NCBI GenBank assembly: GCA_947476325.1
Contig: CANJPZ010000003.1
Span: forward strand, 62,001-126,000
Source of the DNA: Caulobacteraceae bacterium
Lineage (GTDB): Bacteria; Pseudomonadota; Alphaproteobacteria; Caulobacterales; Caulobacteraceae
Reading direction: 5' to 3'
Length of the DNA stretch: 64,000 nucleotides
A program made the translations under genes and the position numbers. Positions within the stretch are counted from its first letter, which is position 1. The number at the start of each line of letters is the position of its first letter. The notes below the pieces were generated by a model that was given only the letters and a program-made list of their open reading frames with translations, did not search any database and had not been told where the DNA came from. Shown piece by piece: positions 18,588 through 27,147 of this stretch.

Positions 18588-19109
18588 CTAGGTCGCCGGT
18601 TGCGGGTGCAGGAACAGCCCGCCGGTCGGGAAGTCTGGCTTGAAGACCTTGTGGCAGGACTCGCAGGCGTCGACGATCTGGCCGTTGGCTGTGATCAGCG
18701 CCGGCAGGTCCTTGGCCTTGGCGGCGGTGCGGGCTGCCTGCGCCGCCGTGATCATCTGGTTGGCGCTGGCTTTCCATTCAGGGCGCGCCGACCATTCCAT
18801 GTCGGTCGGGCCCGTACCGCCCAGCTGGATCAATGTGCCCGCCGAGGCCAGTGAAACGGCGTGGTTTTCCAGTTGATACCAGTCTTCGTCGGTCTTGGGC
18901 GCATGACCCGCTTTCTCAACGTGCCAGAGCAATTCGCCCGGCTGGTCGACGATCATCACCATCATTTCGTTGATGCTGAAGACCGGCGTGGGTCCGGCGG
19001 GTGCGACCGCTTCCGGCGCGGCGGCTTCTTGCGCGGGCTTGCAGGCGCCCAGCAGGCCGATGGAGCCGATGGCGAGAACGCAAAGCGATAGTTTGAGACT
19101 GACAGTCAT
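18588..19109 (-). CDS. Lipoprotein c-type cytochrome (C-terminal CxxCH)
   Basis: 173-residue exported lipoprotein: signal peptide with lipobox LLGAC and the lipidated cysteine at residue 23, then an Ala/Pro-rich linker, a mostly helical body, and a single haem-binding CESCH at 149-153 near the C terminus, the arrangement of cytochrome c-prime/c556-like proteins. Probably an inner-membrane-anchored periplasmic electron carrier. It faces a divergent paralogue at 19166-19660 and lies near a PQQ alcohol dehydrogenase, to which it could pass electrons (inference). The frame is open upstream, but the ATG at 19109 starts the signal peptide. Confidence 0.82.
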   Translation of the reverse strand: MTVSLKLSLCVLAIGSIGLLGACKPAQEAAAPEAVAPAGPTPVFSINEMMVMIVDQPGELLWHVEKAGHAPKTDEDWYQLENHAVSLASAGTLIQLGGTGPTDMEWSARPEWKASANQMITAAQAARTAAKAKDLPALITANGQIVDACESCHKVFKPDFPTGGLFLHPQPAT

Positions 19110-19165
19110 GGATTGTCCTTTCTTGGTCGAGCCTCCCAACGGCTCCTGGGTCCGCACGATTAAGG

Positions 19166-19660
19166 GTGTCGGATAGCTGGAAGGGTATCGCGTCAGGGAG
19201 GCGGGCGGTTTGCTCCAGATCAACGTCGGCGAACGCCGTTCGTTGCGTGGCGCCGTCAGTTTACAATACCTCCATTCCGACCAAGCGGGTGATGAAGCTC
19301 GTCATCGACCCGGCGGCCACGGCTCTGTGGGACAAGGCCGGCTCGATCGACACCCTTCAAGGGACCATCATCAAGACGCCAACGACCGAAGAAGGCTGGC
19401 TGGCGGCCGAGCAGGAAGCGGCCACCGTCGTCGAGGGCGGCAACCTGATCCTGTTGCCCGCGCGGGTGCGCAAGCTCAATCCCAAGGACGAGGACTGGAC
19501 CAAGTTTGCAAACAAGATGATCGAACTGGGTCTGGCGGAGAAGGCGGCCGTCGAGGCCAAGGACGGCCAGAAAATGTTCGATATCGGCGGACGCCTCTAC
19601 GAAGAGGCCTGCACGGCCTGTCACACGAAATATCTGGTGCCGTTCCTGCCCAAGACCTGA
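19166..19660 (+). pseudogene. c-type cytochrome paralogue lacking its signal peptide
   Basis: The sequence from about residue 32 (SVYNTSIPTKRVM) to the end is a good c-prime-like cytochrome of the same family as the divergent gene, with haem motif CTACH near the C terminus. The upstream part, read from a GTG at 19166, is basic and unlike any signal peptide (many Arg and Cys, no hydrophobic core), and no other frame supplies one. Without export the haem cannot be attached, so the gene is probably 5'-truncated. An alternative is an undetected start joined by an indel. Confidence 0.6.
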
Positions 19661-19726
19661 CCGGCGCCCAACCTGCACCTTTCGGCCTGAACCGGCGGCG
19701 ACTGTGCCGCGACGGGACGGGCCTCG

Positions 19727-19933
19727 ATGGACGCGACCGCGATCACCACCAGCCATCCGCTGCGGCGCGCCAGCGACCACGCGCCGTCCCAGCGCGTCAA
19801 GATGCGCTTTGTCGGTCTGGCATGGTTCTTCGCCATGTCGATGGTCGTCGCCCTGGCCGGACCGCTGTTTGTGGTCTTCTTCGGCCTGGGTGTGGTCAGC
19901 GCCTTTGGTCTGCGGTGGATGGTCGTGGTCTAG
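19727..19933 (+). CDS. Small membrane protein, hypothetical
   Basis: 68-residue protein with a polar N terminus (about 28 residues, basic) and one long hydrophobic segment from residue 30 to 67 that may form two short helices. No family recognised. Evidence that it is real: it follows the cytochrome gene by 66 bases in the same direction, begins with ATG, and its stop overlaps the convergent dehydrogenase stop in a CTAG tetranucleotide, as at several other gene ends in this window. Confidence 0.45.
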   Translation: MDATAITTSHPLRRASDHAPSQRVKMRFVGLAWFFAMSMVVALAGPLFVVFFGLGVVSAFGLRWMVVV

Positions 19934-22005
19934 GGCCGCTTCATCGCCTCGCTCAGAACATAGGCCCGGACATCCTCGACCTGCGACGGCGTCAGGAACG
20001 GCTTGAAGGCCGCCATGCCGCGAGAGGCGTTCTTGCCGTCATAGACAATGCCCTGCCAGTCTTGCGGATTGATCAGCATGGGCGAGCGCCTCAGATTCGG
20101 CAGGAACTGGCCCGACGCATTGGGGCTATGGCAGACTAGGCAATAGTTGGCATAGAGCAGGGCGCCCCTGCCCACATCGCCGCTGGAGGTGATTTCCTTC
20201 AGGTCCAGGGACTCGGTGGCAGGCACGACATAAGCCGGCGCCGTGGCCTTGCCGCCTATCTTGAAGACCAGGATGCGGCCGTCCAGCTTGGGCGTCTGCG
20301 GCAAGAAAAACGCCGCCGAGGTCGGGCCCGAGCCGCCTGCGCCGACCAGAACCGCCAGGTACTGCTCGCCGTCGATCTCGTATGTCATGGGCGCAGCGAC
20401 AATGCCCTGGCCGGCGGACGGGGACTTCCAAAGCGCCTTTCCGTCGTGGGCTGCGTAGGCGGTCAGCACGCCTTCGGCGTCGCCCTGGAACACCAGGCCG
20501 CCGCCGGTGGCCAGCACGCCGCCGTTCCAGAAGTAGTTGTTCTTCACCGTCCAGCGGGCTTCCTGCTTGACCGGATCCCACGCCACCAGGGCGCCGGTCA
20601 GGTAGAGGCGGGTCGCTTCACGCGCGGCGTCGGTTTCGGCAAGGCCGTTCAGGTCGCCGCGCACGGCGGTGTTCCAGGCTCCCGCCTGGTATTTGTAGTT
20701 CGGCGCGTTCTCATACGAGAACGGCACGCCCATGGCCGGAATATAGACCAGGCCTTCGCGCGGGCTGTAGGCCATCGGGTGCCAGTTGTGGGCGCCATAG
20801 GGGCCCGGCATGCTGTTCATCGCCGCCTTGGTTTCATAGTGGGCGCCGGTGGCTTCGACAGGCCGCCCATTGGCGTCGATGCCGGTGGCCCAGGTGACGG
20901 CTGCGTAAGGCTTGGCCGAGATGAACTTCCCGTCCTTGGCGTCGATAACGTAGAAAAAGCCGTTCTTGGAGGCCTGCATGACCACCCGGCGCGAGGCGCC
21001 GTTCAGGGCCAGATCGGCCAGCATCAGGGGCTGGTCGGCGTCAAAGTCCCACGAGTCGTTGGGCGTCACCTGATAGTGCCAGACATAGGCGCCAGTGTCG
21101 GCGTTGACCGCCACGATCGACGACAGGAACAGGTTGTCGCTCTTGCCGTCCGACCGGGCGGCGGGCGACCAGGGCGTGCCGTTGCCGACCCCGAAATAAA
21201 CCAGGTTCAGATCTGGATCATAGATGGTGGCGTCCCAGACCGTGCCGCCGCCGCCAGTCAGCTTCCAGCCCTCGCCGGGCCAGGTCGGCGCTGCGTGGTC
21301 CTTCAGCGCGCTGTCCGAGGCCTCGCCGTCGGCCGCGCCCGTAGGATTGGGCGTTGTATAGAAGCGCCAGACCTTGGCGCCCGTGCGCGCGTCATAGGCG
21401 GTGATATAGCCGCGCACGCCGTATTCAGCGCCCGAATTGCCGATCAGCACCCGGCCTTTCACGACCCGCGGCGCCTGGGTAATGGTATAGGGCTTGGCGT
21501 TGTCGGTGGTCTGCACCGACCAGACCTTGTGGCCGTTCTTGGCATTCAGAGCGACCAGACGCCCGTCCAGCGTGCCGACATAGACATTGCCGCCCCAGGC
21601 AGCGACGCCGCGGTTGACCACGTCGCAGCAGGCCTGAAAGCCCTTGGCCCGGTCAACGCCCGGATCGTAACTCCACAGTTCCCTGCCGGTCTTGGCGTCA
21701 TAGGCGTGGACCTTGGACCAGCTGGTGGTCGCATACAGGATGCCGTCGACCATGATTGGCGTGGCCTCCTGGCCGCGATCGGTGTCGAACTGTCCGTACC
21801 AGGCCAGACCCAGCTGGCCGACCGTGGTCGCGTTGATCTTGTCGAGGGGGGAAAAGCGTTGCTCGGAATAGGTGCGGCCGTAAGACAGCCACTCGCCATT
21901 TTTCTCCGCGGCGACGATGCGTTCGGCGTTAACCCCGCCTCGACCGCAGGCGCCAAGCAGGAGCGAAACCGTCAGTCCCGCGACAAGTCCGAAGTGCTTC
22001 ATCAT
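19930..22005 (-). CDS. PQQ-dependent alcohol dehydrogenase, quinohemoprotein (methanol/ethanol family)
   Basis: 691-residue periplasmic enzyme that would oxidise alcohols (or aldehydes) with pyrroloquinoline quinone and pass electrons to its own haem. Order of domains: lipoprotein-type signal (LLLGAC near residue 20), eight-bladed PQQ propeller with the vicinal disulphide pair ACCDVVNRG near residue 130, the tryptophan-docking repeats (for example KTGRELWSYDPG, RTGAKVWRF, HDGKALWKS) and a C-terminal cytochrome c domain with CLVCH near 640. This places it in the type II quinohemoprotein group rather than plain methanol dehydrogenase. Two small c-type cytochrome genes are adjacent. PQQ synthesis genes are not in the window. 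Confidence 0.92.
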   Translation of the reverse strand: MMKHFGLVAGLTVSLLLGACGRGGVNAERIVAAEKNGEWLSYGRTYSEQRFSPLDKINATTVGQLGLAWYGQFDTDRGQEATPIMVDGILYATTSWSKVHAYDAKTGRELWSYDPGVDRAKGFQACCDVVNRGVAAWGGNVYVGTLDGRLVALNAKNGHKVWSVQTTDNAKPYTITQAPRVVKGRVLIGNSGAEYGVRGYITAYDARTGAKVWRFYTTPNPTGAADGEASDSALKDHAAPTWPGEGWKLTGGGGTVWDATIYDPDLNLVYFGVGNGTPWSPAARSDGKSDNLFLSSIVAVNADTGAYVWHYQVTPNDSWDFDADQPLMLADLALNGASRRVVMQASKNGFFYVIDAKDGKFISAKPYAAVTWATGIDANGRPVEATGAHYETKAAMNSMPGPYGAHNWHPMAYSPREGLVYIPAMGVPFSYENAPNYKYQAGAWNTAVRGDLNGLAETDAAREATRLYLTGALVAWDPVKQEARWTVKNNYFWNGGVLATGGGLVFQGDAEGVLTAYAAHDGKALWKSPSAGQGIVAAPMTYEIDGEQYLAVLVGAGGSGPTSAAFFLPQTPKLDGRILVFKIGGKATAPAYVVPATESLDLKEITSSGDVGRGALLYANYCLVCHSPNASGQFLPNLRRSPMLINPQDWQGIVYDGKNASRGMAAFKPFLTPSQVEDVRAYVLSEAMKRP

Positions 22006-22212
22006 GACGATTCCCCAGGTTTCTATTGAACCTTTTGACCATCCATAGCAGTGTTAGGGACGGGGCGTACAGACCCGGCCTGGCCTCGACCGACGACAAG
22101 GAGAACCTTGCATCGTCCAGCGAGTGACGGCAGGGTTACGGTAACGACGATGCCACGACGCCCGATAGGCGTTGAAGGCGACGTTATCGTAAAATGAGGA
22201 GGAAACGACACC

Positions 22213-22617
22213 ATGCTGAAAAGCAAAATTTCGCTGAGTCTGCTTGCGATCGGCGCGGTATTGGCCGTGGCCGCGCCGGCGACTCTGACCCAGGCTCAAA
22301 CGCCTGCGCTGCCGTCATCCACGGCGGCCGGACCGGCTGATACTGTGTCGGGCTATTACCGCGGAACCATTGCGGGCGGACCCAATGATGGACAGGCCGT
22401 TGTGGTCACGGTGGTAAAGCAGCGCCCGGACAAAATTCAGTTCAAGACGAACAAGCCGAGCATCCGCGACGCCGACAGCATGATCAAGATGGATGGGACC
22501 AAGCTGGTTCCGGCCGAGGGCTCGACCCTGGTTTTCAGCTTCGACACCGCGGCCAACCCGATGAAGCTTGAGTACAAGGACGGCGCCGGCGGCACGTTCA
22601 CCGGAGCCAAGATCTAG
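22213..22617 (+). CDS. Exported protein of unknown function
   Basis: 134-residue protein with a clear Sec signal peptide (KSKISLSLLAIGAVLAVAAPA, cleavage likely after TQAQ near residue 29) and a small beta-rich mature part (SGYYRGTIAGGPNDGQAVVVTVV). Strong ribosome-binding site AGGAGG 13 bases before the ATG. I do not recognise a family. Divergent from the PQQ dehydrogenase with a 207-base spacer that should contain both promoters. Confidence 0.75.
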   Translation: MLKSKISLSLLAIGAVLAVAAPATLTQAQTPALPSSTAAGPADTVSGYYRGTIAGGPNDGQAVVVTVVKQRPDKIQFKTNKPSIRDADSMIKMDGTKLVPAEGSTLVFSFDTAANPMKLEYKDGAGGTFTGAKI

Positions 22618-22642
22618 CCTTTACGAACCTCACCGATGCATC

Positions 22643-22680
22643 TGGCCGGCCGCGGGATTGACCTGCGGCCGGCCATTTCT
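22643..22680 (+). terminator. Rho-independent terminator, convergent junction
   Basis: Perfect 11-base stem (TGGCCGGCCGC with GCGGCCGGCCA), 11-base loop, then TTTCT. It lies 25 bases after the stop of the exported protein gene and just before the stop of the convergent CoA-transferase gene. Confidence 0.7.
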
Positions 22681-22687
22681 AAGAGCG

Positions 22688-23902
22688 CTATTCGCTCTCG
22701 CCGATTTCCGCGAGGACCTCGGCGTTGTGCTCGCCCAGCTGGGGCGGGTGACGGCGGATATTGGCGGGCGTCTTTGAGAACCGTAGCGGCGGCCGCATGG
22801 CGTTGTAGGTCCCGGCCTTCGGGTGCTCATATCCCTGGAAAAAGTCGACGGCCGCCAGATGCGGATCGTTCGGCAGGTCGTCCATCCGGTTCAGTTTCAC
22901 GACCGGAATGTTCAGCGGCATCAACAGGTCCAGCCACTCCTGTGTGGGCCGCGTCTCGGTGATCTCCTCGACCATGCCGTAGAGCTCGCCGATGTGGCGG
23001 GTGCGGGTTTCGTAATCCTTGAAGCGCGGATCGTTCGACACCATTCCCGGCTTGCCGGCCAGGGCGAAGAAGTCGTCCCACTGCTTGTTGTTGTAGGGCA
23101 TCAAGCCGATGTAGCCGTCGGCGGTGGCGAAGGGCTTGCGGTTGGCGTTGGCCACGCGGGTGTAGCACCAGGGACCGAGTGGCGGCTCGTACACATGACC
23201 AAAGAAGTGCTCGGCCAGGGTAAAGCTGGTGATGCACTCGAGCATGGGCACCTCTACGAACTGTCCCTCACCGGTCTTCTGCTTGTGGAACATCGCGGCT
23301 AGCACAGCCTGGGCCATGAACAGGCCCGAGATCTTGTCGGCGGCCAGCGTCGGCACATAGCGCGGCGTCGGATTGCCATCGACGCGGTTTAACAGGTCGG
23401 CCATGCCGGATCCGGCCTGGATCAGATCATCATAGGCCGGCAGGCCCGCATAGGGCCCGTCAGAGCCGTAGCCGGCGGCGTGCACATAGACGATATCCGG
23501 CTTTATGGCCGCCACGTCCTCATAGGAAAACCCGGCGCGTTCCAGACCGGCATAGCGGACATTGGCGGTGAAGACATCGGCGGATGCGATAAGCTTGCGC
23601 AGGATTTTCTTGGCTTTTTCGTCTCGCAGATCGAGTTTCACTGACCGTTTGTTGCGGTTGATGGTCATGAAAATAGGACCCAGGTCGCGGGTCTCGTCAT
23701 TGGGCGTGTCGCCCGCCCATCGCATCACGTCACCGCCTTCGCCGCGGTCGGTAAGCGGGCTTTCGATCTTGATGATGTCGGCCCCCAGATCGCCCAGCAT
23801 CTGGGTCGCATAGGCGCCAAGCACCACGCTGGTCATGTCGACAATCCGGACGCCTGCAAGCGGCCCGGTGGCTTTGGATTCAAGATCGCGAACGCGGGGC
23901 AG
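22688..23902 (-). CDS. CoA-transferase family III (CaiB/BaiF), probable CTG start
   Basis: Formyl-CoA-transferase-type enzyme moving CoA between carboxylic acids; acceptor unknown. Family blocks are SVVLGAYATQMLGDLGADIIKIESP at the start, RNKRSVKLDLRDEKAKKIL, AGYGSDGPYAGLPAYDDLIQA and the YVGL-like GYIGLMPYNNKQW. The first ATG (23836) would lose the opening PLAGVRIVDM strand, which every family member has. That strand is encoded in frame upstream, and the best start is CTG at 23902, 8 bases after AAGGAG. This gives 404 aa, the normal length. No partner dehydrogenase is adjacent. Confidence 0.85.
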   Translation of the reverse strand: MPRVRDLESKATGPLAGVRIVDMTSVVLGAYATQMLGDLGADIIKIESPLTDRGEGGDVMRWAGDTPNDETRDLGPIFMTINRNKRSVKLDLRDEKAKKILRKLIASADVFTANVRYAGLERAGFSYEDVAAIKPDIVYVHAAGYGSDGPYAGLPAYDDLIQAGSGMADLLNRVDGNPTPRYVPTLAADKISGLFMAQAVLAAMFHKQKTGEGQFVEVPMLECITSFTLAEHFFGHVYEPPLGPWCYTRVANANRKPFATADGYIGLMPYNNKQWDDFFALAGKPGMVSNDPRFKDYETRTRHIGELYGMVEEITETRPTQEWLDLLMPLNIPVVKLNRMDDLPNDPHLAAVDFFQGYEHPKAGTYNAMRPPLRFSKTPANIRRHPPQLGEHNAEVLAEIGESE

Positions 23903-24068
23903 GGGAGGCTCTCCTTACGGCTTTCAGGCTGGCGGCTTCCCTACAACAAAGCCCCGGTCAGCGCCAATCGACGGTTTGTGGTCAGGCAGGGCGGTGGGGC
24001 CGAGCCGACTTCCCGCGAGGGTTGATCCGTCCTATGTTAGACACGAGAGTCCGTTTTTGGAGGCGGCC

Positions 24069-24947
24069 ATGTCCCAGTCCAAACTTGCTCGCCGTTTCCT
24101 GCTCAGTGCGTGTGCTTCGGCGATAATGACAGCCAGCGCGCTTCCCGCCACCGGCCAAAATGCAGCCTATACGCCAAGCGTAACCGAAGTTTCGCCCGCT
24201 GTGACCCGGGTTGACCCGCTGATCATCCGGGCGCCGCAGATGGTCCCCCAGGTCGGCGGTGACGCCAGCGACCTGCGCGGCTGCATCGGCAGTGATGTGC
24301 TCTGGGACATGCGACACGGGTTTGCGGTGACCGATGAGGCCGACCTGCTGGTGCGGGCGGAACTGGCCTATGACCGTGCCTACCGCGACGTACAGAACCC
24401 GCCCAAGGGAGAGGAGGCAGCTTCACGCGCCAGGTTGCTTGAGGCCGAACGCAGCCTCGCGGATGTGCAGGACGTACTGCGCCGACTGCCCCAGGGTGCG
24501 CCCTACAGGCAGATCGTCGAGGCGCACGCAGCAGAGCGGACCCACAATGCCGGCGTCCAGGGCATCTATGTGCCCGACGAATACCGAGATCTGGGGATCA
24601 GCGACATCGCCGCCGCCCAGCGCCAGGAAGCCGGCGCAACGGTGCTGCACATCACGGGGGTAATCCACAACACCCGCCAAAGGGCGATCAGCGTGCCACC
24701 GCTGTGGTTCGCGGCTGTGGGTCGTAACGGCGACACGCTGAAGGCCCAGCAAATGGCGCCTGAACACAGGGCCCGCATTCCCGCCGGTGGAACCGTACCC
24801 TTCACCTTCGACCTCAAGCAGGTTCCGGGCGATCCGGCGCGGGCAGCAGTCACCTTTGCGCCGGAAAACCGGGGGCCCCAGGTGCTTCCGCCGCAACTGG
24901 GATGCGGAGGGCAGTCCTTCGCCATCGGCCGCGTCAGCACGAGGTAG
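24069..24947 (+). CDS. Exported protein of unknown function, tandem paralogue A
   Basis: 292-residue protein with a signal peptide (cleavage near ATGQN, residue 30), a helical middle (residues about 95-150) and a C-terminal beta-sandwich-like part from about 175 with IYVPDEYRDLGISDI, EAGATVLHITGVIHN, ISVPPLWFAAV and RIPAGGTVPFTFDL. The C-terminal half resembles the small immunoglobulin-like domains that follow DUF3426-type motifs. The next gene shares this half, so the two are paralogues. GGAGG lies 7 bases before the ATG. Function unknown. Confidence 0.72.
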   Translation: MSQSKLARRFLLSACASAIMTASALPATGQNAAYTPSVTEVSPAVTRVDPLIIRAPQMVPQVGGDASDLRGCIGSDVLWDMRHGFAVTDEADLLVRAELAYDRAYRDVQNPPKGEEAASRARLLEAERSLADVQDVLRRLPQGAPYRQIVEAHAAERTHNAGVQGIYVPDEYRDLGISDIAAAQRQEAGATVLHITGVIHNTRQRAISVPPLWFAAVGRNGDTLKAQQMAPEHRARIPAGGTVPFTFDLKQVPGDPARAAVTFAPENRGPQVLPPQLGCGGQSFAIGRVSTR

Positions 24948-25033
24948 CAGCCCTCATAACCGGGTTTCTGACATCGCACCGAAATCTTGGGCCCGTAGCC
25001 TGAACGCCGATGACTTTGCAGGGAGGGACCAGA

Positions 25034-26146
25034 GTGATCCGCGCCAGCCTCGCAAGGCAGGTCACAATCAGTCTTTGCGCAGTGGCGTTGGCCGCCGCGT
25101 TGAACCCGTCTGCCATTGCCCAGACACCGCGCGCCGCGGATCAGGACGTAACCACCGTATCGCCCTTGATCATCACGGCGCCCCAGGTCGGCGAAGGCGC
25201 CACCTATTTCACGCCTGAAGCCCTGGCCGAAGCCGCTCATACCTCTCGTCAGGAAGGGATAGATATGCGCTCGGCGGCCCAGCAGTGCCATGGCGCCTCG
25301 GTCAACGACTCCATGCGTCCGCCTCACACCGAGGATCGCGGCGACTTTGATCTTGAGGCCCTGTACGACACCGAAGGCAAAGCTCAGCTGGCTGTCTGGC
25401 GTGCGTCGGAAAAGGCTGAAACGGCGACAAAGGGCGCTCTGGACGCCCGGGCCGCGGCCGCACGTGGAGCCGGAACCGAGGCGGCCGCGGTTACTGCCGA
25501 GCTTGCCCGACAGGCGGCGGTCAAGGCCTTTCAGGACGCTCAGGCGGCAGTCACTGAAGCCCATCGTCGGGTGGCCGACCTGCAGGAACTGGCTGCCGAG
25601 CATGTCGGCGGCGACGTTATCCTGATGCAGACTCTGCAAATGGGTAAATACGTTGCAGGTTGCACCTTCATAGGGCCCGGACAGCTGGCGCCCGGCACGC
25701 GCTGTGACGCGCCGCCTGAAGACATGCGCCAGTTCGCTTCCCGTGTGCAGGAGCGCACCGCCGAGCGGGCGGCGAACGGCGGTCAACAGACGCTGTTCGT
25801 GCCAGATGAATTCCGCGATCTGCACCTAAGCGAGATCCAGGCCCATGAACGGCAAGAGGCCGGCGTTACCGTGCTGCGGATAACCGGCAAGATCACCAAT
25901 CCTCGCAAGAGTGCGATCGCCGTGCCGCCGCTGTGGGTTTCGGCGCTCGACCGTTACGGCACGTCGCTGGCGTCTCAACAAATCGAGGCGCCGCGCCGGC
26001 AGGGGCGCATCCCGGCCGGCGGCAGCCTGGTCTTCACCTATGCGGTCAAACCCTACCCGGACAAGACATCCCGAGCTTCAGTCACTTTTGCGCCGTTCCA
26101 CCGGGTTCCGGCCAATCTTGGCCCCAGCGCCTTCTGCCCCGCTTGA
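25034..26146 (+). CDS. Exported protein of unknown function, tandem paralogue B (GTG start)
   Basis: 370-residue protein. Signal peptide SLCAVALAAALNPSAIAQ, then a shared VSPLIITAPQ segment (VDPLIIRAPQ in paralogue A), an Ala/Glu-rich probable coiled-coil from about 125 to 195, a cysteine pair (CTFIGPG, TRCDAPP), and the conserved C-terminal part LFVPDEFRDLHLSEI, EAGVTVLRITGKITN, IAVPPLWVSAL. The GTG at 25034 has GGGAGG 7 bases upstream, whereas the in-frame ATG at 25010 has no ribosome-binding site. 86 bases separate it from paralogue A. No function known. Confidence 0.72.
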   Translation: MIRASLARQVTISLCAVALAAALNPSAIAQTPRAADQDVTTVSPLIITAPQVGEGATYFTPEALAEAAHTSRQEGIDMRSAAQQCHGASVNDSMRPPHTEDRGDFDLEALYDTEGKAQLAVWRASEKAETATKGALDARAAAARGAGTEAAAVTAELARQAAVKAFQDAQAAVTEAHRRVADLQELAAEHVGGDVILMQTLQMGKYVAGCTFIGPGQLAPGTRCDAPPEDMRQFASRVQERTAERAANGGQQTLFVPDEFRDLHLSEIQAHERQEAGVTVLRITGKITNPRKSAIAVPPLWVSALDRYGTSLASQQIEAPRRQGRIPAGGSLVFTYAVKPYPDKTSRASVTFAPFHRVPANLGPSAFCPA

Positions 26147-26223
26147 ATCTGTCGAAACTCAGCTTGAGCTTTGGCTGGGTTTACGGTTCCCTGCACGCAC
26201 CTTCACCGATTGGAATGACCGTC

Positions 26224-27147
26224 ATGTTCAAGTCCGCCGCCGTCTTTATCGCCGCCTTGGCTGTCGCCGCATCGGCTCATGCCGCCACGCCGCGCGACAG
26301 TCTGCTCGTCAAGTCGGACTGGCTGGCCCAGCACGCCTCGGACGCCAACCTGGTGATCCTGCATTCGGGCTCTCCGGCTGATTATGCCGCAGGTCACATC
26401 CCCGGTGCGCGCCTTGTGCCGCAGGGCGGTCTTGCCGCGGCGCCGGCCGCTTCCGGCGGCTTGACCCTGGAGCTGCCGACGGCAGCAGACTTGCGCACCC
26501 AGCTGCAGGACCTGGGCGTGTCTGACAATTCCCGCGTCGTCATCTATGCGGCGGGCAACCAGATTCCGGCCGCCACTCGTCTGGTCTACACCCTCGACGC
26601 CGCCGGGTTCGGCGACCGGGTCTCGCTGCTGGACGGAGGACTGGCCGAATGGAAAAAGACCGGCCACGCAACCAGCACCGAGGCGACGCCCGCCCATGCC
26701 GGCGTGCTCGGCCCCATCACCCTGCAACCCAGGTCCGTTGACGCCGACTTTGTGCGCGGCCACCTGCAGGCCCCGGGCTATACGGTGGTCGATGCACGGG
26801 CGAGCAACTTTTACGACGGATCCCAGGCCGGCTCGGCCCAGGGCGCCAACCCCAAGAAGGGTCACATCCCCGGCGCCAAAAGCGTGCCGTTCAGCAGCGT
26901 GACCACACTCGATGCGGACTTGAAGTCGGCCGACGAACTGGCCGCCGTATTCGCCAGCGCCGGCGTCAAGACCGGCGATCACGTCATGGTCTATTGCCAC
27001 GTGGGTCAGCAGGCGACCGCCGTGCTGTTTGCTGCCCGCACCCTTGGCATTGATGCAAAGCTGTACGACGGCTCTTTCCAGGACTGGTCGGCGCGGGACC
27101 TGCCGGTGGAAAATCCCTCCGCCGGCGCCGCGCCCGCTGCTCAGTAG
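26224..27147 (+). CDS. Periplasmic double-rhodanese sulfurtransferase
   Basis: 307-residue exported protein with two rhodanese domains: an inactive N-terminal one (about 25-145, with DYAAGHIPGARLVPQ) and a catalytic one (about 165-290) with GHIPGAKSVPF and active-site loop YCHVGQQATA, cysteine near residue 258. Such enzymes transfer sulfane sulfur from thiosulfate or 3-mercaptopyruvate; the CxVGxxA loop is closer to thiosulfate sulfurtransferases. Signal peptide ends at AHAAT. An ATG at 26215 in the same frame is an equally possible start. Confidence 0.88.
   Translation: MFKSAAVFIAALAVAASAHAATPRDSLLVKSDWLAQHASDANLVILHSGSPADYAAGHIPGARLVPQGGLAAAPAASGGLTLELPTAADLRTQLQDLGVSDNSRVVIYAAGNQIPAATRLVYTLDAAGFGDRVSLLDGGLAEWKKTGHATSTEATPAHAGVLGPITLQPRSVDADFVRGHLQAPGYTVVDARASNFYDGSQAGSAQGANPKKGHIPGAKSVPFSSVTTLDADLKSADELAAVFASAGVKTGDHVMVYCHVGQQATAVLFAARTLGIDAKLYDGSFQDWSARDLPVENPSAGAAPAAQ

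Noticed and set aside
18481-18777. Minus-strand frame across tRNA-Leu (98 codons)
   Set aside because: It runs through the tRNA and mirrors the cytochrome gene; no support as a protein.
20446-22029. Long plus-strand open frame (527 codons) over the PQQ dehydrogenase
   Set aside because: Antisense to a well-supported gene; composition (His, Gly, Val, Asp-rich) is the usual mirror of a GC-rich coding strand and shows no family motif.
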